Made by a program: the position numbers and the translations under genes | In this document: piece after piece, positions 1 to 8,796 of the stretch | How positions within the stretch are numbered: the stretch's first letter is position 1 | Layout: each line of letters begins with the position of its first letter | Notes under the pieces: generated by a model | Seen by the model: the letters and a program-made list of their open reading frames with translations, nothing else | The model's database searches: none | Told to the model about the DNA's origin: nothing | NCBI GenBank assembly: GCA_009789175.1 | Contig: CP046866.1 | Coordinates: 1,984,001 to 2,048,000 of the forward strand | Source: Salinibaculum litoreum | Lineage (GTDB): Archaea; Halobacteriota; Halobacteria; Halobacteriales; Haloarculaceae | Length of the DNA: 64,000 nucleotides | Direction of reading: 5' to 3'

Positions 1-985
1 ACGCCTCGGGAATGAGCGTCCGCAACGCGTGGGGCAGGTCACGGCCACCCTGCATCAACAGTTCCAGGGCGTTGTCGACGCTTGCGGTGTCGGATTGCTC
101 GGGGTCGTCGATGATGGGCTTGATTTTCTCGATATCGTCGCCGAAGGCCTCGTGGGCGATGTCCGTTTCCCGCGCCCGCATCCAGTTGATGTTGCCCTGA
201 ATCGTGTTGAACTCGCCGTTGTGGATGATGTTTCGGTACGGGTGAGCGAGGTGCCACGCGCCCAGCGTGTTCGTCGAGAAGCGTGCGTGAACGAGCGCGA
301 AAGTAGAAACGAGGCGCTCATCGCGGAGTTCGGGGTAGTACTCGTCGACCTGTTCGGCCAGCAACAGCCCTTTGTAGGCGACTGTGTCCTTATCGAGCGA
401 GACGATGTAGAAGCGGTCGTGGCCCGGCGGCTCCTGCTCTTCGACGGTGTTCTCGACGACACGGCGACCGACGTACAGCTGACGGTCGAAGTCCTCGCCG
501 GTCTTGCCCTCGCTGGAGGTGACGAAGACCTGCTGGACATCCGGCTCGGACTCGACGGCAGTCTCGCCCAGCGTCGAGTTGTCGGTTGGTACCGAGCGCC
601 AGGTGATGACGTCCAGCCCTTCCTCGGCGAGTTTCTCCTCGACGAGCGTTTTCAGCTCTGCTTTCGCCTGTTCGTCGTCGCGGGGGAGAAAGAGCGACCC
701 GACGGCATACTCGCCGGGGTCGGGAAGGTCGGCGTCGACCTCCTCGGCAAAGAATTCGTGGGGAATCTGCAGGAGAATACCCGCACCGTCGCCTGTGTTC
801 TTTTCGGCACCGGTCGTCCCGCGGTGTTCCATACACTCGACGAGGTCCAGTCCCTCCTGTACGACCCAGTTGTGTTTCTCACCGTCGAGGTCCATTACGA
901 CCCCGACGCCACAGTTCGAGCGTTCGTCCGTGGGGTCTGCAAGCCCTGCGCCGCCCGCAGTGTCCCCAGTCTGCTGCTCAGTCAT
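1..985 (-). CDS. gltB: Glutamate synthase, N-terminal amidotransferase part (partial)
   Basis: Transfers the glutamine amide to 2-oxoglutarate to give two glutamates (GOGAT ammonia assimilation). The frame is open to the left edge, so only about 328 N-terminal residues are visible. They form a class II glutamine amidotransferase (GATase_2) domain: after a 24-residue leader, Cys25 starts the CGVG motif and would be the N-terminal nucleophile after propeptide removal. Further GATase_2 motifs are EHRGTTGAEKNTGDGAG, HARFSTNT and HNGEFNT. The central and FMN-binding synthase domains must lie beyond the edge. A TATA-like CTCTTATGA (minus strand, 1010-1018) lies about 25-33 bp upstream of the ATG, so the transcript is probably leaderless. 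The family call is secure. Confidence 0.93.
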   Translation of the reverse strand, partial: MTEQQTGDTAGGAGLADPTDERSNCGVGVVMDLDGEKHNWVVQEGLDLVECMEHRGTTGAEKNTGDGAGILLQIPHEFFAEEVDADLPDPGEYAVGSLFLPRDDEQAKAELKTLVEEKLAEEGLDVITWRSVPTDNSTLGETAVESEPDVQQVFVTSSEGKTGEDFDRQLYVGRRVVENTVEEQEPPGHDRFYIVSLDKDTVAYKGLLLAEQVDEYYPELRDERLVSTFALVHARFSTNTLGAWHLAHPYRNIIHNGEFNTIQGNINWMRARETDIAHEAFGDDIEKIKPIIDDPEQSDTASVDNALELLMQGGRDLPHALRTLIPEA

Positions 986-1176
986 TCTATACCGCCTCAA
1001 GGCCTGGAATCATAAGAGGCTACTCCTGAAGGGGTCCGGGGATGTTAAACGCACATAATGGTGTATTAGGACAGTAATGTCAATATCGACATGCGCACGC
1101 GACACCCGCGAGTCAGTGTTTCCACGGGCAGGAAGCCGAGGATATTTGTAGGTTCCCCATGGCTTTGGGGACAGGT

Positions 1177-1653
1177 ATGGAGGTCATCGACGAGAAGGGT
1201 CGTGTCTTCGGCATCGTCAATGTCATCGACCTGGTGGTCGTACTCTTTTTGCTCGCTGTGGTAGCAGCGGGCACTGCACTGGTGCTGAGCGATCCCCGGC
1301 CTGAACCCCAAACAGAGTCGGTGACAGTGACAGTCCAGGCCGAGAATGTCCAGCCCTACGTGGCCGAGGCGATGCCGGAAAGCGGGACAGTCGATGGCGG
1401 GAACGTGACCAGTATCGAGAACAAGACGGTCAGGCCTGCAACGATTATTACCCAAAATGACTCGGGTGCCGCACTGGCCCGCGACCACCCCCGGCTGAAG
1501 ACCGTCGAACTCGACGTGACCGTCGAGGCCGAGCGGCGCAACGGTGACCTGTACTTTGACAACCGTCGGCTTCGCATCGGGAACGACATCGGCCTTGACT
1601 TTGGCACCGTCGTGCTCGCTGGGAACGTCACAGCGGTCGATTCCAAACGGTAG
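1177..1653 (+). CDS. Single-pass membrane protein, DUF4330-like
   Basis: 158 residues. A short charged N-terminus (MEVIDEKGRVFG) precedes one transmembrane helix at about residues 13-35, followed by an extracytoplasmic beta-rich domain with several N-x-T/S sequons. The order resembles DUF4330, a family of unknown function; that is recalled, not tested. I chose the ATG at 1177 over the one at 1159 because an AT-rich ATATTTGTA at 1142-1150 lies 27-35 bp upstream of 1177, correct for a leaderless transcript, while it would be too close to 1159. The gene converges on proS with a 15-bp gap. No enzymatic role can be inferred. Confidence 0.75.
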   Translation: MEVIDEKGRVFGIVNVIDLVVVLFLLAVVAAGTALVLSDPRPEPQTESVTVTVQAENVQPYVAEAMPESGTVDGGNVTSIENKTVRPATIITQNDSGAALARDHPRLKTVELDVTVEAERRNGDLYFDNRRLRIGNDIGLDFGTVVLAGNVTAVDSKR

Positions 1654-1668
1654 AACAGACGGGGGCTG

Positions 1669-3132
1669 TCAGTAACTCTTCGCGAAGTACGCGGTCTCTT
1701 CGGCGTCCTCACCACAGATGGCGCAGTCGTCGTGAATCGGCTCCTCCTCTCTATCGAGTGGCACCATCACGATTTCAGCGGCGATGGCATCCTTGATCGG
1801 CTCTTCGCAGTCCTCGTCACCACACCAGCCACACTTGACGTAGCCGCCGTGCTGACCGATGGTCCCGAGGATTTCCTCGCGGCTCTCGGCCTCCCGAATC
1901 TCGCCTTCCAGCGTCTCCTCGGCGCTGGCATAGAGTTTGGCGAACACCGTATCGAGGTGGTCGCGTGCCGTCTCGCCGATGTCGGCCCGCTCTTCGGTCT
2001 GGCTCTCGCCGTCCGGGCGGTGAACGAAGGTGATCTCCTCGTCTTCGACCTCGTTGGGGCCGACTTCGATGCGAACGGGGACGCCTTTCAGCTCCCACTC
2101 GTTGTATTTGAAGCCGGGGTTGCGGTTCTCGCGGTCGTCGAGGTGGACGCGTACGCCCGCCGCCTCCAGGTCCTCGGCGACTTCCTCGGCGTAGCCGACC
2201 ACGTCGTCCTTGTTGTCCTCCTGCCAGATGGGGACGATGACGACCTGCTTGGGGGCGAGTGCGGGCGGGAGCACCAGCCCCTGGTCGTCGGAGTGAGTCA
2301 TAAAGAGCGCGCCCATCGCCCGCCAGGAGAGCCCCCACGAGGTGGTGTGAGCGGTCCGCTCCTCCTCGTCTTCGTCGACGTAGGTGATGTCGAAGGCGTC
2401 CGCGAAGGAGGTCCCCAGATAGTGGGAGGTCGCACCCTGGACGGACTTGCCGTCGGGCATCAGCGCCTCGACGGTCGTGGTGGTGTGTGCGCCGGGGAAC
2501 TTGTCGTGGGGCGGCTTGCGACCCCGAAGGACGGGCATCGCCATGACATCCTCGTAAATCCGCTCGTACTGTTCGAGGCGAGTCATCGTCTCGTCCCAGG
2601 CGTCGTCCTCGTCGGCGTGAGCGGTGTGACCCTCCTGCCAGAGGAACTCCTTGGTGCGGAAGAAGGGCTTGGTCTCGGTGGCCTCCCACCGACAGACCGA
2701 ACACCACTGGTTCAACCGGAGCGGGAGGTCCCGGTGTGAGCGGGTCCACTGGGCCATGTAGGGCGCGATAATGGATTCGCTCGTGGGACGAACAGCGAGT
2801 CGCTCGTCGAGTTCGTCGTAGCCGCCCTTGGTGACCCACGCCACTTCGGGGTCGAACCCTTCCACGATGTCCTTCTCTCGTTCGAGGAAGGATTCGGGGA
2901 TGAACATCGGGAAGTAGGCGTTGCGAACGCCGGTGTCTTTGAACCAGCCGTCGAGGTGGTTCTGGATGCGCTCCCAGACGGCGTAGCCACGCGGCCGGGT
3001 GACGATGAACCCGCCCATCTCGGGGACGTAGTCGGCCAGTCCCGCCTTCTGGACGAGTTCCGCGTACCACTCGCCGGTCTCGTGTTCTTTGGATTTTGTG
3101 ATGCCGAGTTCCTGCTCGGTATCGTCGCTCAT
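1669..3132 (-). CDS. proS: Prolyl-tRNA synthetase (archaeal/eukaryotic type)
   Basis: Charges tRNA-Pro with proline. 487 residues, the usual length for the archaeal type without the bacterial editing insertion. Class II motifs are visible: the motif 2 region (RLNQWCSVCRWE...), TKEFLWQEGHTAH, the GATSHYLG segment, and a motif 3 region with WRAMGALFMTHSDDQGL. An anticodon-binding domain follows, then a C-terminal zinc-type domain with CGWCGDEDCEEP and CAICGE cysteines. ATG 3132 is preferred over the upstream in-frame codon (3153) because it gives the normal MSDDTEQELGITKS start and has a TATA-like TTTATCC 24-30 bp upstream. That element is bracketed by a 9-bp inverted repeat (separate entry). 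Confidence 0.96.
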   Translation of the reverse strand: MSDDTEQELGITKSKEHETGEWYAELVQKAGLADYVPEMGGFIVTRPRGYAVWERIQNHLDGWFKDTGVRNAYFPMFIPESFLEREKDIVEGFDPEVAWVTKGGYDELDERLAVRPTSESIIAPYMAQWTRSHRDLPLRLNQWCSVCRWEATETKPFFRTKEFLWQEGHTAHADEDDAWDETMTRLEQYERIYEDVMAMPVLRGRKPPHDKFPGAHTTTTVEALMPDGKSVQGATSHYLGTSFADAFDITYVDEDEEERTAHTTSWGLSWRAMGALFMTHSDDQGLVLPPALAPKQVVIVPIWQEDNKDDVVGYAEEVAEDLEAAGVRVHLDDRENRNPGFKYNEWELKGVPVRIEVGPNEVEDEEITFVHRPDGESQTEERADIGETARDHLDTVFAKLYASAEETLEGEIREAESREEILGTIGQHGGYVKCGWCGDEDCEEPIKDAIAAEIVMVPLDREEEPIHDDCAICGEDAEETAYFAKSY

Positions 3133-3145
3133 TGGCGGAGAGTGT

Positions 3146-3179
3146 GACGCCAAAGGATAAACGCGCTTTGTTTGGCGTC
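3146..3179 (-). promoter_or_regulatory. Inverted repeat bracketing the proS TATA element
   Basis: GACGCCAAA (3146-3154) and TTTGGCGTC (3171-3179) are perfect 9-bp inverted arms separated by 16 bp. The spacer holds the proS TATA-like element (TTTATCC on the minus strand), and the inner arm ends 14 bp before the start codon. This placement would let a bound dimer block TBP/TFB; regulation is inferred. Confidence 0.5.
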
Positions 3180-3361
3180 GGGTCGGAAGCGCCGCGTCGT
3201 CGGAAATCCCTGCCAGTTAGACAGCCCACTGCTTTTCGGTGTCGGCCATCTCCCAGAAGGCGTGTTCCAGCCGCGCACTCGTCAAGCAGTGTATCGCGAA
3301 ATGCCATCTGACTCGTACCGTCGTACTTGGAACGATAACTGGAGTGGACAGCCAGCAAACA

Positions 3362-3841
3362 TCAGACCGAGAACGGGCTCTGGTTGTCGGCCCACTCCCA
3401 GCCAGGCAGTCGAGTCTGGAACCCGGCCGCAAGCGCCGCGTCGAGGTCGTCGGCTCCCGCCGTACTTTCCGCATCGCCGTGGACGTGGACATCGGCGAAG
3501 TGGAAGGTCGCTTCCCCGAGCAATCGCAGTGGTTGCTGGCCAGCGAGCATCCCCGCGAGTTCCCGCCCCAGCAGCTCATCGATGACGAAACCGGGGTAAT
3601 CGTCATCGACATCGAGGTCCCTGAGGAGGACGACGAGGGCGGCAACGTTGACGGCGAGGTCGCCATCCGCGAAGACCGTGTCGACGGCTTCGCAATATTG
3701 GGAGTCGGTGATAGGGGCCACGTCGGTACCAAACAGGTCGCCGAGGTCGTCGCGAACGCCGTTGACCAGCGGGACAATCGTGCCGGCGCGGTCACGAACC
3801 CACTCGTGCTCGGCGGCAACGGTCGCAGGTGTGACGTGCAT
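3362..3841 (-). CDS. Haloarchaeal hypothetical protein
   Basis: 159 acidic residues with no transmembrane helix, signal peptide or motif I recognise. It starts MHVTPATVAAEHEW and ends PGWEWADNQSPFSV; the centre is probably alpha-helical. ATG 3841 is chosen over more upstream codons because a strong TATA-like element (GATATTATACC on the minus strand, about 3863-3873) lies 22-32 bp upstream, indicating a leaderless transcript, and because the upstream extension looks non-coding. It is divergent from the sensor kinase at 4017. The 230 bp between this gene and proS holds the proS promoter and no gene I can support. Confidence 0.7.
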   Translation of the reverse strand: MHVTPATVAAEHEWVRDRAGTIVPLVNGVRDDLGDLFGTDVAPITDSQYCEAVDTVFADGDLAVNVAALVVLLRDLDVDDDYPGFVIDELLGRELAGMLAGQQPLRLLGEATFHFADVHVHGDAESTAGADDLDAALAAGFQTRLPGWEWADNQSPFSV

Positions 3842-4016
3842 ATCGGAGGGAAACGGGGCGAAGGTATAATATCGCGTGGGAAAGCCCGTTGATACCTTAC
3901 AGGGTAGGGAGGATTGGTTTATAAGGAAATAGCGAAAAGGAGGGTACGACGACATCGTGGCACGGGAGAGGGCGCTGACGGGCGCAGCGACGACCCGCCA
4001 CGACCGGGAGTCCACA

Positions 4017-5429
4017 ATGGAGTATATCGAAGATATCACAGTACTGGTCGTCGACGACAGCGAGTTCTTCGCGTCGCTGGCGGCCGACCAGTTACGCAAG
4101 AACCACGATATGACCACCGCGACGGCACCTGGCGGAAAGCAGGGCCTGGAGAAACTGTCTAACCTCGACGCCGATGTGGTCGTCAGCGACTATGACATGC
4201 CCGAGATGGATGGGCTAACGTTCTACGAGCAGGTCGCTGACACACACCCCGAAATGCCTTTCATCCTGCTGACGGGGCGCTCGGACGACAACATCGCCAG
4301 CGAAGCCATCGGGATGGGCATCGATGACTACCTCCAGAAGGAGGCCGTCGCCGAACGGAACGACTTCGAGGTCCTGGCCAACCGCGTTCAGACTATCGTC
4401 AGCCAGCGGAAAGCCCGCCAAAAATACGAACTCGTCGTCGACAACACGCCCGAGAACATCGCCCAGATTCGCCGCGATGGGACGGTGCTAGCTGCGAATG
4501 AGCCACTTGCCGATACCTTCGAGACCAGTGTCTCCGCACTCGTCGGAAACAGTGTCGGAGACGTACTCCCCGAAGACATCGCCAACCGGTGGCTAGCCTA
4601 CGGTGACGACGCACTGGCGACTGGCGAGCGAGTCAGCTTCGAGAGCAGCCACGACGGCAGACATTTCCATACCCTCGCCGTCCCCGTCAGCATCGGTGGC
4701 GAGTCCGACACCGTCCAGATTATTTCGCGGGATATAACCTCCCGAGTCGAGTCCGAACAGCAACTCCGGGAGACGACCGAGCAACTCGAACTCATCAACC
4801 ACTTCGTTCGCCACGACATCCGCAACGACATCAACCTCGTCTACGCGTGGGCGGAGATGCTCAGCGAGGAAATCGACGGCGACGGCGAGGAGTATGCCGA
4901 GCGAATCGTCACGACCAGCGACCACATCGTCGAACTGACGGAGATTGCCGGGGAGTTCGTCGAGACGGTGTCAGGCAGCGGCGATCCCGAACTGGAGGCA
5001 GTGCCGCTTCGCCGGGCACTGGGTGAAGAACTGGAGAAACGCCGCGATGCCTACGAGGATGCGACCTTCCAGCTCAACGGTGAGATACCGGCTATCGATG
5101 TCCAGGCAAACGGGATGCTCTCCTCCGTGTTCCGGAACCTGCTAAACAATGCCGTCCAGCACAACGCTGCCGACGAACCACGGGTGTACATCACCGTCAC
5201 AGAGCGCGACGACCGCGTTCGGGTCGCTATCGCCGACAACGGCCCCGGAGTGCCCGACCACCAGAAAGAGGATATCTTCGGCAAGGACAAGCAGGGCGAG
5301 CAAAGTTCAGGCACCGGTATCGGCCTGTATCTCGTCTACACGCTGGTCGACCAGTACGGTGGCTCGGTCCACGTCGAAGATAGCGATGTCGGTGGGGCCC
5401 GCTTCGTCGTCGAGTTACAGACGGAGTGA
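4017..5429 (+). CDS. Response regulator-PAS-histidine kinase hybrid
   Basis: 470 residues, soluble, no transmembrane segment. Order: receiver domain (about 1-125; acidic pair D13/D14, phospho-acceptor D58 in VVSDYDMPE, T in LLTGRS, K in YLQKEA); PAS-like domain (about 140-255); HisKA-like helix with FVRHDIRND; and an HATPase_c domain with NLLNNAVQHN (N box), DNGPGVP (G1) and GTGIGLYL (G2). A receiver ahead of PAS and kinase is common in haloarchaeal signalling proteins whose output partner is encoded elsewhere. The kinase core closely resembles the kinase at 42793-43851. ATG 4017 is preferred over GTG 3957 because it begins right at the receiver fold and has a GGGAG element 7 bp upstream; a TATA-like GTTTATAAG lies at 3917-3925. 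Confidence 0.88.
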   Translation: MEYIEDITVLVVDDSEFFASLAADQLRKNHDMTTATAPGGKQGLEKLSNLDADVVVSDYDMPEMDGLTFYEQVADTHPEMPFILLTGRSDDNIASEAIGMGIDDYLQKEAVAERNDFEVLANRVQTIVSQRKARQKYELVVDNTPENIAQIRRDGTVLAANEPLADTFETSVSALVGNSVGDVLPEDIANRWLAYGDDALATGERVSFESSHDGRHFHTLAVPVSIGGESDTVQIISRDITSRVESEQQLRETTEQLELINHFVRHDIRNDINLVYAWAEMLSEEIDGDGEEYAERIVTTSDHIVELTEIAGEFVETVSGSGDPELEAVPLRRALGEELEKRRDAYEDATFQLNGEIPAIDVQANGMLSSVFRNLLNNAVQHNAADEPRVYITVTERDDRVRVAIADNGPGVPDHQKEDIFGKDKQGEQSSGTGIGLYLVYTLVDQYGGSVHVEDSDVGGARFVVELQTE

Positions 5430-5691
5430 GTCAGGAGAGTTCCGTCCCGTCGTACCAGGTTTCAGCAGGCCACTGTCGGCCCGGCTGGAGGGTTGCGAAG
5501 GGCTTTTATAACCGGGAGCATGTACGGGCAGGTACACGTCGGTTTTCCGGGCATCAGACCGTCCGGAGCTACCTGTTCCCCAGCGCGGGGATTACAAAAA
5601 CCATGACTAGAGTTACTCTTTCGTCCTATCGCACCGGCCGGGGGGCGGCCCAGAAGGGGCGTCACCGGTCTGTCGGGACATACGTTCAGCT
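5430..5691 (+). promoter_or_regulatory. Long leader/promoter region of the aCPSF1 gene
   Basis: 262 bp without a supported gene. It holds two TATA-like elements for the downstream gene: CTTTTATA at 5503-5510 and an AT-rich GATTACAAAAACC near 5590-5602. Either would give a leader of about 60-160 nt, unlike the mostly leaderless genes nearby. A small hairpin (CCCC-AGCGC-GGGG) lies between them. I see no other feature. Confidence 0.4.
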
Positions 5692-7611
5692 ATGAGTGCA
5701 GTAGACAAGCGACTTGAGGAGATGAAGGCAGAGATTTCGAACGAAGTTCCCAGTGATATCACCATCACCGAGGTGACATACGAGGGGCCGGAACTGGTCG
5801 TCTACACGCGGGACCCGAAGAAGTTCGCACAGAACGGCGACCTCATCCGACGGCTGGCGTCGCAGTTGCGCAAGCGCATCACGGTCCGACCGGACCCTGC
5901 AGCGCTGTCGACACCCGAGGCCGCCCGCGAGGAGATTCTCGGCATCATCCCGGAGGAGGCGGGTGTCACAGACCTCGATTTCCACGCCGACACCGGCGAG
6001 GTGGTCATCGAGGCAGAGAAACCCGGAATGGTCATCGGCCGTCACGGGTCGACACTCCGGGAGATTACACAGGAGGTTGGCTGGACGCCCGAAGTCGTCC
6101 GGACGCCGCCAATCGAATCCGCCACGGTCGAGAACGTCCGCAATTTCCTCAAGCAGGAACGTGACGAGCGTCGGGACATCCTCGAACGCATCGGACGGCA
6201 GATTCACCGCGAGGAGATGTCAGACGACGAGTACGTCCGCATCACCACGCTTGGCTGTTGCCGCGAGGTCGGGCGAGCATCCTTTATTCTCTCGACGCCG
6301 GAGACCCGCGTCCTCATCGATTGTGGGGACAAGCCGGGTGCCGAGGGCGAGGTGCCCTATCTGCAGGTCCCAGAGGCACTGGGTGCCGGCGCACAGAACC
6401 TCGATGCTGTCGTCCTGACTCACGCCCACCTCGACCACTCTGCGCTCATTCCGCTCCTTTTCAAGTACGGCTACGACGGCCCCATCTACACGACCGAACC
6501 CACGCGTGACCTGATGGGCCTGCTCCAGTTGGACTATCTCGACGTGGCCGCCAAGGAAGGACGGACGCCGCCGTATGACTCCGAGATGGTCCGGGAAGCA
6601 ATCAAACACACCGTCCCGCTGGAGTACGGCGATGTGACCGACATCGCCCCCGACATCAAGCTCACGCTGCACAACGCCGGGCACATCCTCGGCTCCGCTA
6701 TCTCGCATTTCCACATCGGCGACGGTCTCTACAACGTCGCTTTCTCCGGGGACATTCACTACGACGACACCCGCCTGTTCAACGGTGCCGTCAACGACTT
6801 CCCGCGGGTGGAGACGCTCGTTCTGGAGTCGACCTACGGCGGCCGCAACGACTACCAGACCGACCAGAAAGACTCCGAGCGCAAGCTGAAGAAGGTCATC
6901 AACCGGACGCTCGAACGCGACGGCAAGGTGCTCGTTCCGGCCTTCGCAGTCGGGCGCTCACAGGAGATTATGCTCGTCTTAGAGGAGGCGATGCGGGAGG
7001 GCGAGATTCCGACCGTCCCGGTGCATCTCGACGGGATGATATGGGAGGCGACAGCGATTCACTCCACCTATCCCGAGTATCTCCGTGACGAGGTTCGGGA
7101 CCGCATCTTCCACGACGACGAGAACCCCTTCCTCGCCGACCAGTTCAACCACATCGACGGCGGGGAGGAGGAACGCCAGGAGGTCGCCGACGGCGGCCCC
7201 TGTATCGTCCTCTCGACTTCGGGGATGGTCGAAGGCGGCCCCATCATGTCCTGGCTGGAACACCTCGGCGGCGACCCCGATTCGACGATGACCTTCGTCG
7301 GCTACCAGGCACAGGGGACGCTGGGCAGTCGCATCCAGAGCGGCTGGGAGGAGATTCCCGTCGGCAACGGCGGCGGCCGCGGCGATACGCTCACGCTGAA
7401 GATGGAAGTCGAGACGGTCGACGGTTTCTCCGGCCACGCCGACCGGCAAGGGCTGGAGAACTTCGTGCGGACGATGAACCCTCGCCCGGAGAAGGTCCTC
7501 TGTGTCCACGGCGACGAGTCCTCGGTTCAGGACCTCTCTTCGGCACTGTATCACGATTTCAACATGCGGACGTTCGCCCCGAAGAACCTGGAGACGTTTC
7601 GGTTCATCTAG
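5692..7611 (+). CDS. fttA: aCPSF1/FttA transcription termination ribonuclease
   Basis: Archaeal CPSF73-type beta-CASP ribonuclease that cleaves nascent RNA 3' ends and drives factor-dependent termination. 639 residues, the usual length. Domains: N-terminal KH-like region (about 1-150; GXXG-type loop VIGRHGST at 114-121), metallo-beta-lactamase domain with zinc-binding HAHLDH at 244-249 and GHILGSA, beta-CASP domain (ESTYGGRNDYQ, VPAFAVGRSQE), and the C-terminal segment with FSGHAD and CVHGDE. All expected metal ligands appear present. It stands alone on the plus strand after the kinase gene; the 262-bp leader may allow post-transcriptional control. Confidence 0.96.
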   Translation: MSAVDKRLEEMKAEISNEVPSDITITEVTYEGPELVVYTRDPKKFAQNGDLIRRLASQLRKRITVRPDPAALSTPEAAREEILGIIPEEAGVTDLDFHADTGEVVIEAEKPGMVIGRHGSTLREITQEVGWTPEVVRTPPIESATVENVRNFLKQERDERRDILERIGRQIHREEMSDDEYVRITTLGCCREVGRASFILSTPETRVLIDCGDKPGAEGEVPYLQVPEALGAGAQNLDAVVLTHAHLDHSALIPLLFKYGYDGPIYTTEPTRDLMGLLQLDYLDVAAKEGRTPPYDSEMVREAIKHTVPLEYGDVTDIAPDIKLTLHNAGHILGSAISHFHIGDGLYNVAFSGDIHYDDTRLFNGAVNDFPRVETLVLESTYGGRNDYQTDQKDSERKLKKVINRTLERDGKVLVPAFAVGRSQEIMLVLEEAMREGEIPTVPVHLDGMIWEATAIHSTYPEYLRDEVRDRIFHDDENPFLADQFNHIDGGEEERQEVADGGPCIVLSTSGMVEGGPIMSWLEHLGGDPDSTMTFVGYQAQGTLGSRIQSGWEEIPVGNGGGRGDTLTLKMEVETVDGFSGHADRQGLENFVRTMNPRPEKVLCVHGDESSVQDLSSALYHDFNMRTFAPKNLETFRFI

Positions 7612-7668
7612 ACGAGCGACTCGACTCGCCGCGCAGGTTTTTCACTCCGGGCATAGAGACCAGGGGAG

Positions 7669-7884
7669 TCACAGACCCGAAAGCGTCAGATTACGCTGGA
7701 CGTGGCTGATTTCGTCTGACGACTCGAACCCGTCGAGAGCCGCGGCGAGAGTAACTACGCGCTGAAGATTCCAAAGACCAACGGGCTGGACCTCTCCAGC
7801 ACGGACCGCCACCTCGAAATCGCTATCGGACAGGGGGTGGACATCGGCCAGACACGAAATGTCGGATAGACACCGACAGAGGAT
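7669..7884 (-). other. Start-less open frame directly after the endonuclease III stop
   Basis: In the same frame as the upstream endonuclease III gene, and directly after its TAA (7885-7887), 71 codons stay open to a TGA at 7669-7671. The translation reads like haloarchaeal protein (for example LADVHPLSDSDFEVAVRAG, then VQPVGLWNLQRVVTLAAALD) but has no ATG; the first in-frame GTG leaves 47 residues. It could be a decayed gene, a small gene with a rare start codon, or a former C-terminal extension of the endonuclease. I do not recognise it. The rest of 7612-7884 shows nothing else. Confidence 0.35.
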
Positions 7885-8712
7885 TTACTCGACGACTTCG
7901 GCAGGGTCGACGACGTCACCGGCCATCGTATCGACGCCCACCCGGTCACACAGTTCCGCCAGCGGGCAGGCCTCTGGGTCGTCCAGACAGGCGGGCTTGC
8001 GCGCCGAGCAGTACTCGCGGCCGAACTGTATCATCGCCGTATGGCCGAAGCCACATTTCTCGCCGGGCACATCGCGTTCGAGATGTTCCCGGACGGTCTC
8101 GTGGTCGGCGTCGGCCGGAGCCAGCCCCATCCGGCGAGCGATGCGATGGACGTGCGTGTCGACGGGGAAAACGCCGGCACGACCGCCAGCGAAGAGCAAC
8201 ACGCAGTCAGCGGTCTTCGGCCCGACGCCGTCAACAGAGAGGAGTGTGTCTCGCACCTCGGCAGGGTCGCCCTCGGTGACGAACGTATCGAAGGCGGCGG
8301 CCGAGCCGTACTCCACACAGACCCACTCGGCGGCCCCAATTATTTTCTCTGCCTTCTGATTGTACAGGCCCGCCGACTGGATAGTCTCGGCGAGCGTCGC
8401 GTGGTCGGCATCGGAGAGAGCGACTGCAAGGTCCTCACCGTCGTCGTATCGCTCCAGCAAGGCCTCGTGGGCGGGCTGGCTGGCCACGTCGGAGGTGTTC
8501 TGTGAGAGAATCGTCCGGACGAGACACTCGAAGCCGTCGCGCTCGCTACCGGTCGTCTCCCAGTAGGCGGCATCGCCGTCGGCTTCGATAGTCGCGCCGC
8601 CCTCGTCGGGAAACAGCATGAAATCATCGGGGTCGAGGTCTTCGTGATACAGCAGTCCGAGCGCGTCCGCGACGGCCTCTGCTCGCGTCTCAGCGTCGAT
8701 TTCCTGCCCCAT
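7885..8712 (-). CDS. Endonuclease III-family DNA glycosylase/AP lyase
   Basis: Base-excision repair enzyme of the HhH-GPD superfamily. 275 residues. The helix-hairpin-helix has VDGVGPKTAD with the lyase Lys at about 166, followed by FPVDTHVHRI with the catalytic Asp at about 185. Four C-terminal cysteines (about 235, 242, 249, 255) should bind a [4Fe-4S] cluster, but the spacing is C-x6-C-x6-C-x5-C, four residues longer in the middle than the classical C-x6-C-x2-C-x5-C. An N-terminal extension of about 60 residues precedes the catalytic fold. ATG 8712 begins MGQEIDAETRAE; the longer frame reads through the divergent promoter of 8797. Substrate range (pyrimidine damage or other) cannot be told. 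Confidence 0.85.
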   Translation of the reverse strand: MGQEIDAETRAEAVADALGLLYHEDLDPDDFMLFPDEGGATIEADGDAAYWETTGSERDGFECLVRTILSQNTSDVASQPAHEALLERYDDGEDLAVALSDADHATLAETIQSAGLYNQKAEKIIGAAEWVCVEYGSAAAFDTFVTEGDPAEVRDTLLSVDGVGPKTADCVLLFAGGRAGVFPVDTHVHRIARRMGLAPADADHETVREHLERDVPGEKCGFGHTAMIQFGREYCSARKPACLDDPEACPLAELCDRVGVDTMAGDVVDPAEVVE

Positions 8713-8763
8713 AGAGGCCTCTTCGGCTGAACAGGAATAATCCGACCGGTCGCGGCAGCCATA

Positions 8764-8796
8764 GATTGAAATGTGAATCCGGGACCACCCCTCGCC
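8764..8796 (+). promoter_or_regulatory. Pilus-cluster promoter motif, copy 1
   Basis: GAATCCGGGACCA at 8775-8787, ending 9 bp before ATG 8797. A weak TATA-like GATTGAAA lies at 8764-8771. Nearly the same sequence stands at the same place before the ATPase gene (10032) and the small membrane protein gene (13663). Confidence 0.6.

Noticed and set aside
29-1015. A 328-codon plus-strand ORF opposite the glutamate synthase gene
   Set aside because: The minus strand encodes a clear GATase_2 domain with the nucleophile Cys and family motifs. The plus-strand frame is an antisense shadow typical of GC-rich DNA.
1732-2739. A 335-codon plus-strand ORF opposite proS
   Set aside because: It is fully inside the antisense of prolyl-tRNA synthetase and has no recognisable motif or promoter.
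3217-3361. A minus-strand frame ending WHFAIHCLTSARLEHAFWEM before a TAA at 3217
   Set aside because: It looks protein-like and aromatic-rich, but has no start codon outside the neighbouring gene and overlaps it in another frame. It could be a gene remnant, but I cannot support a feature.
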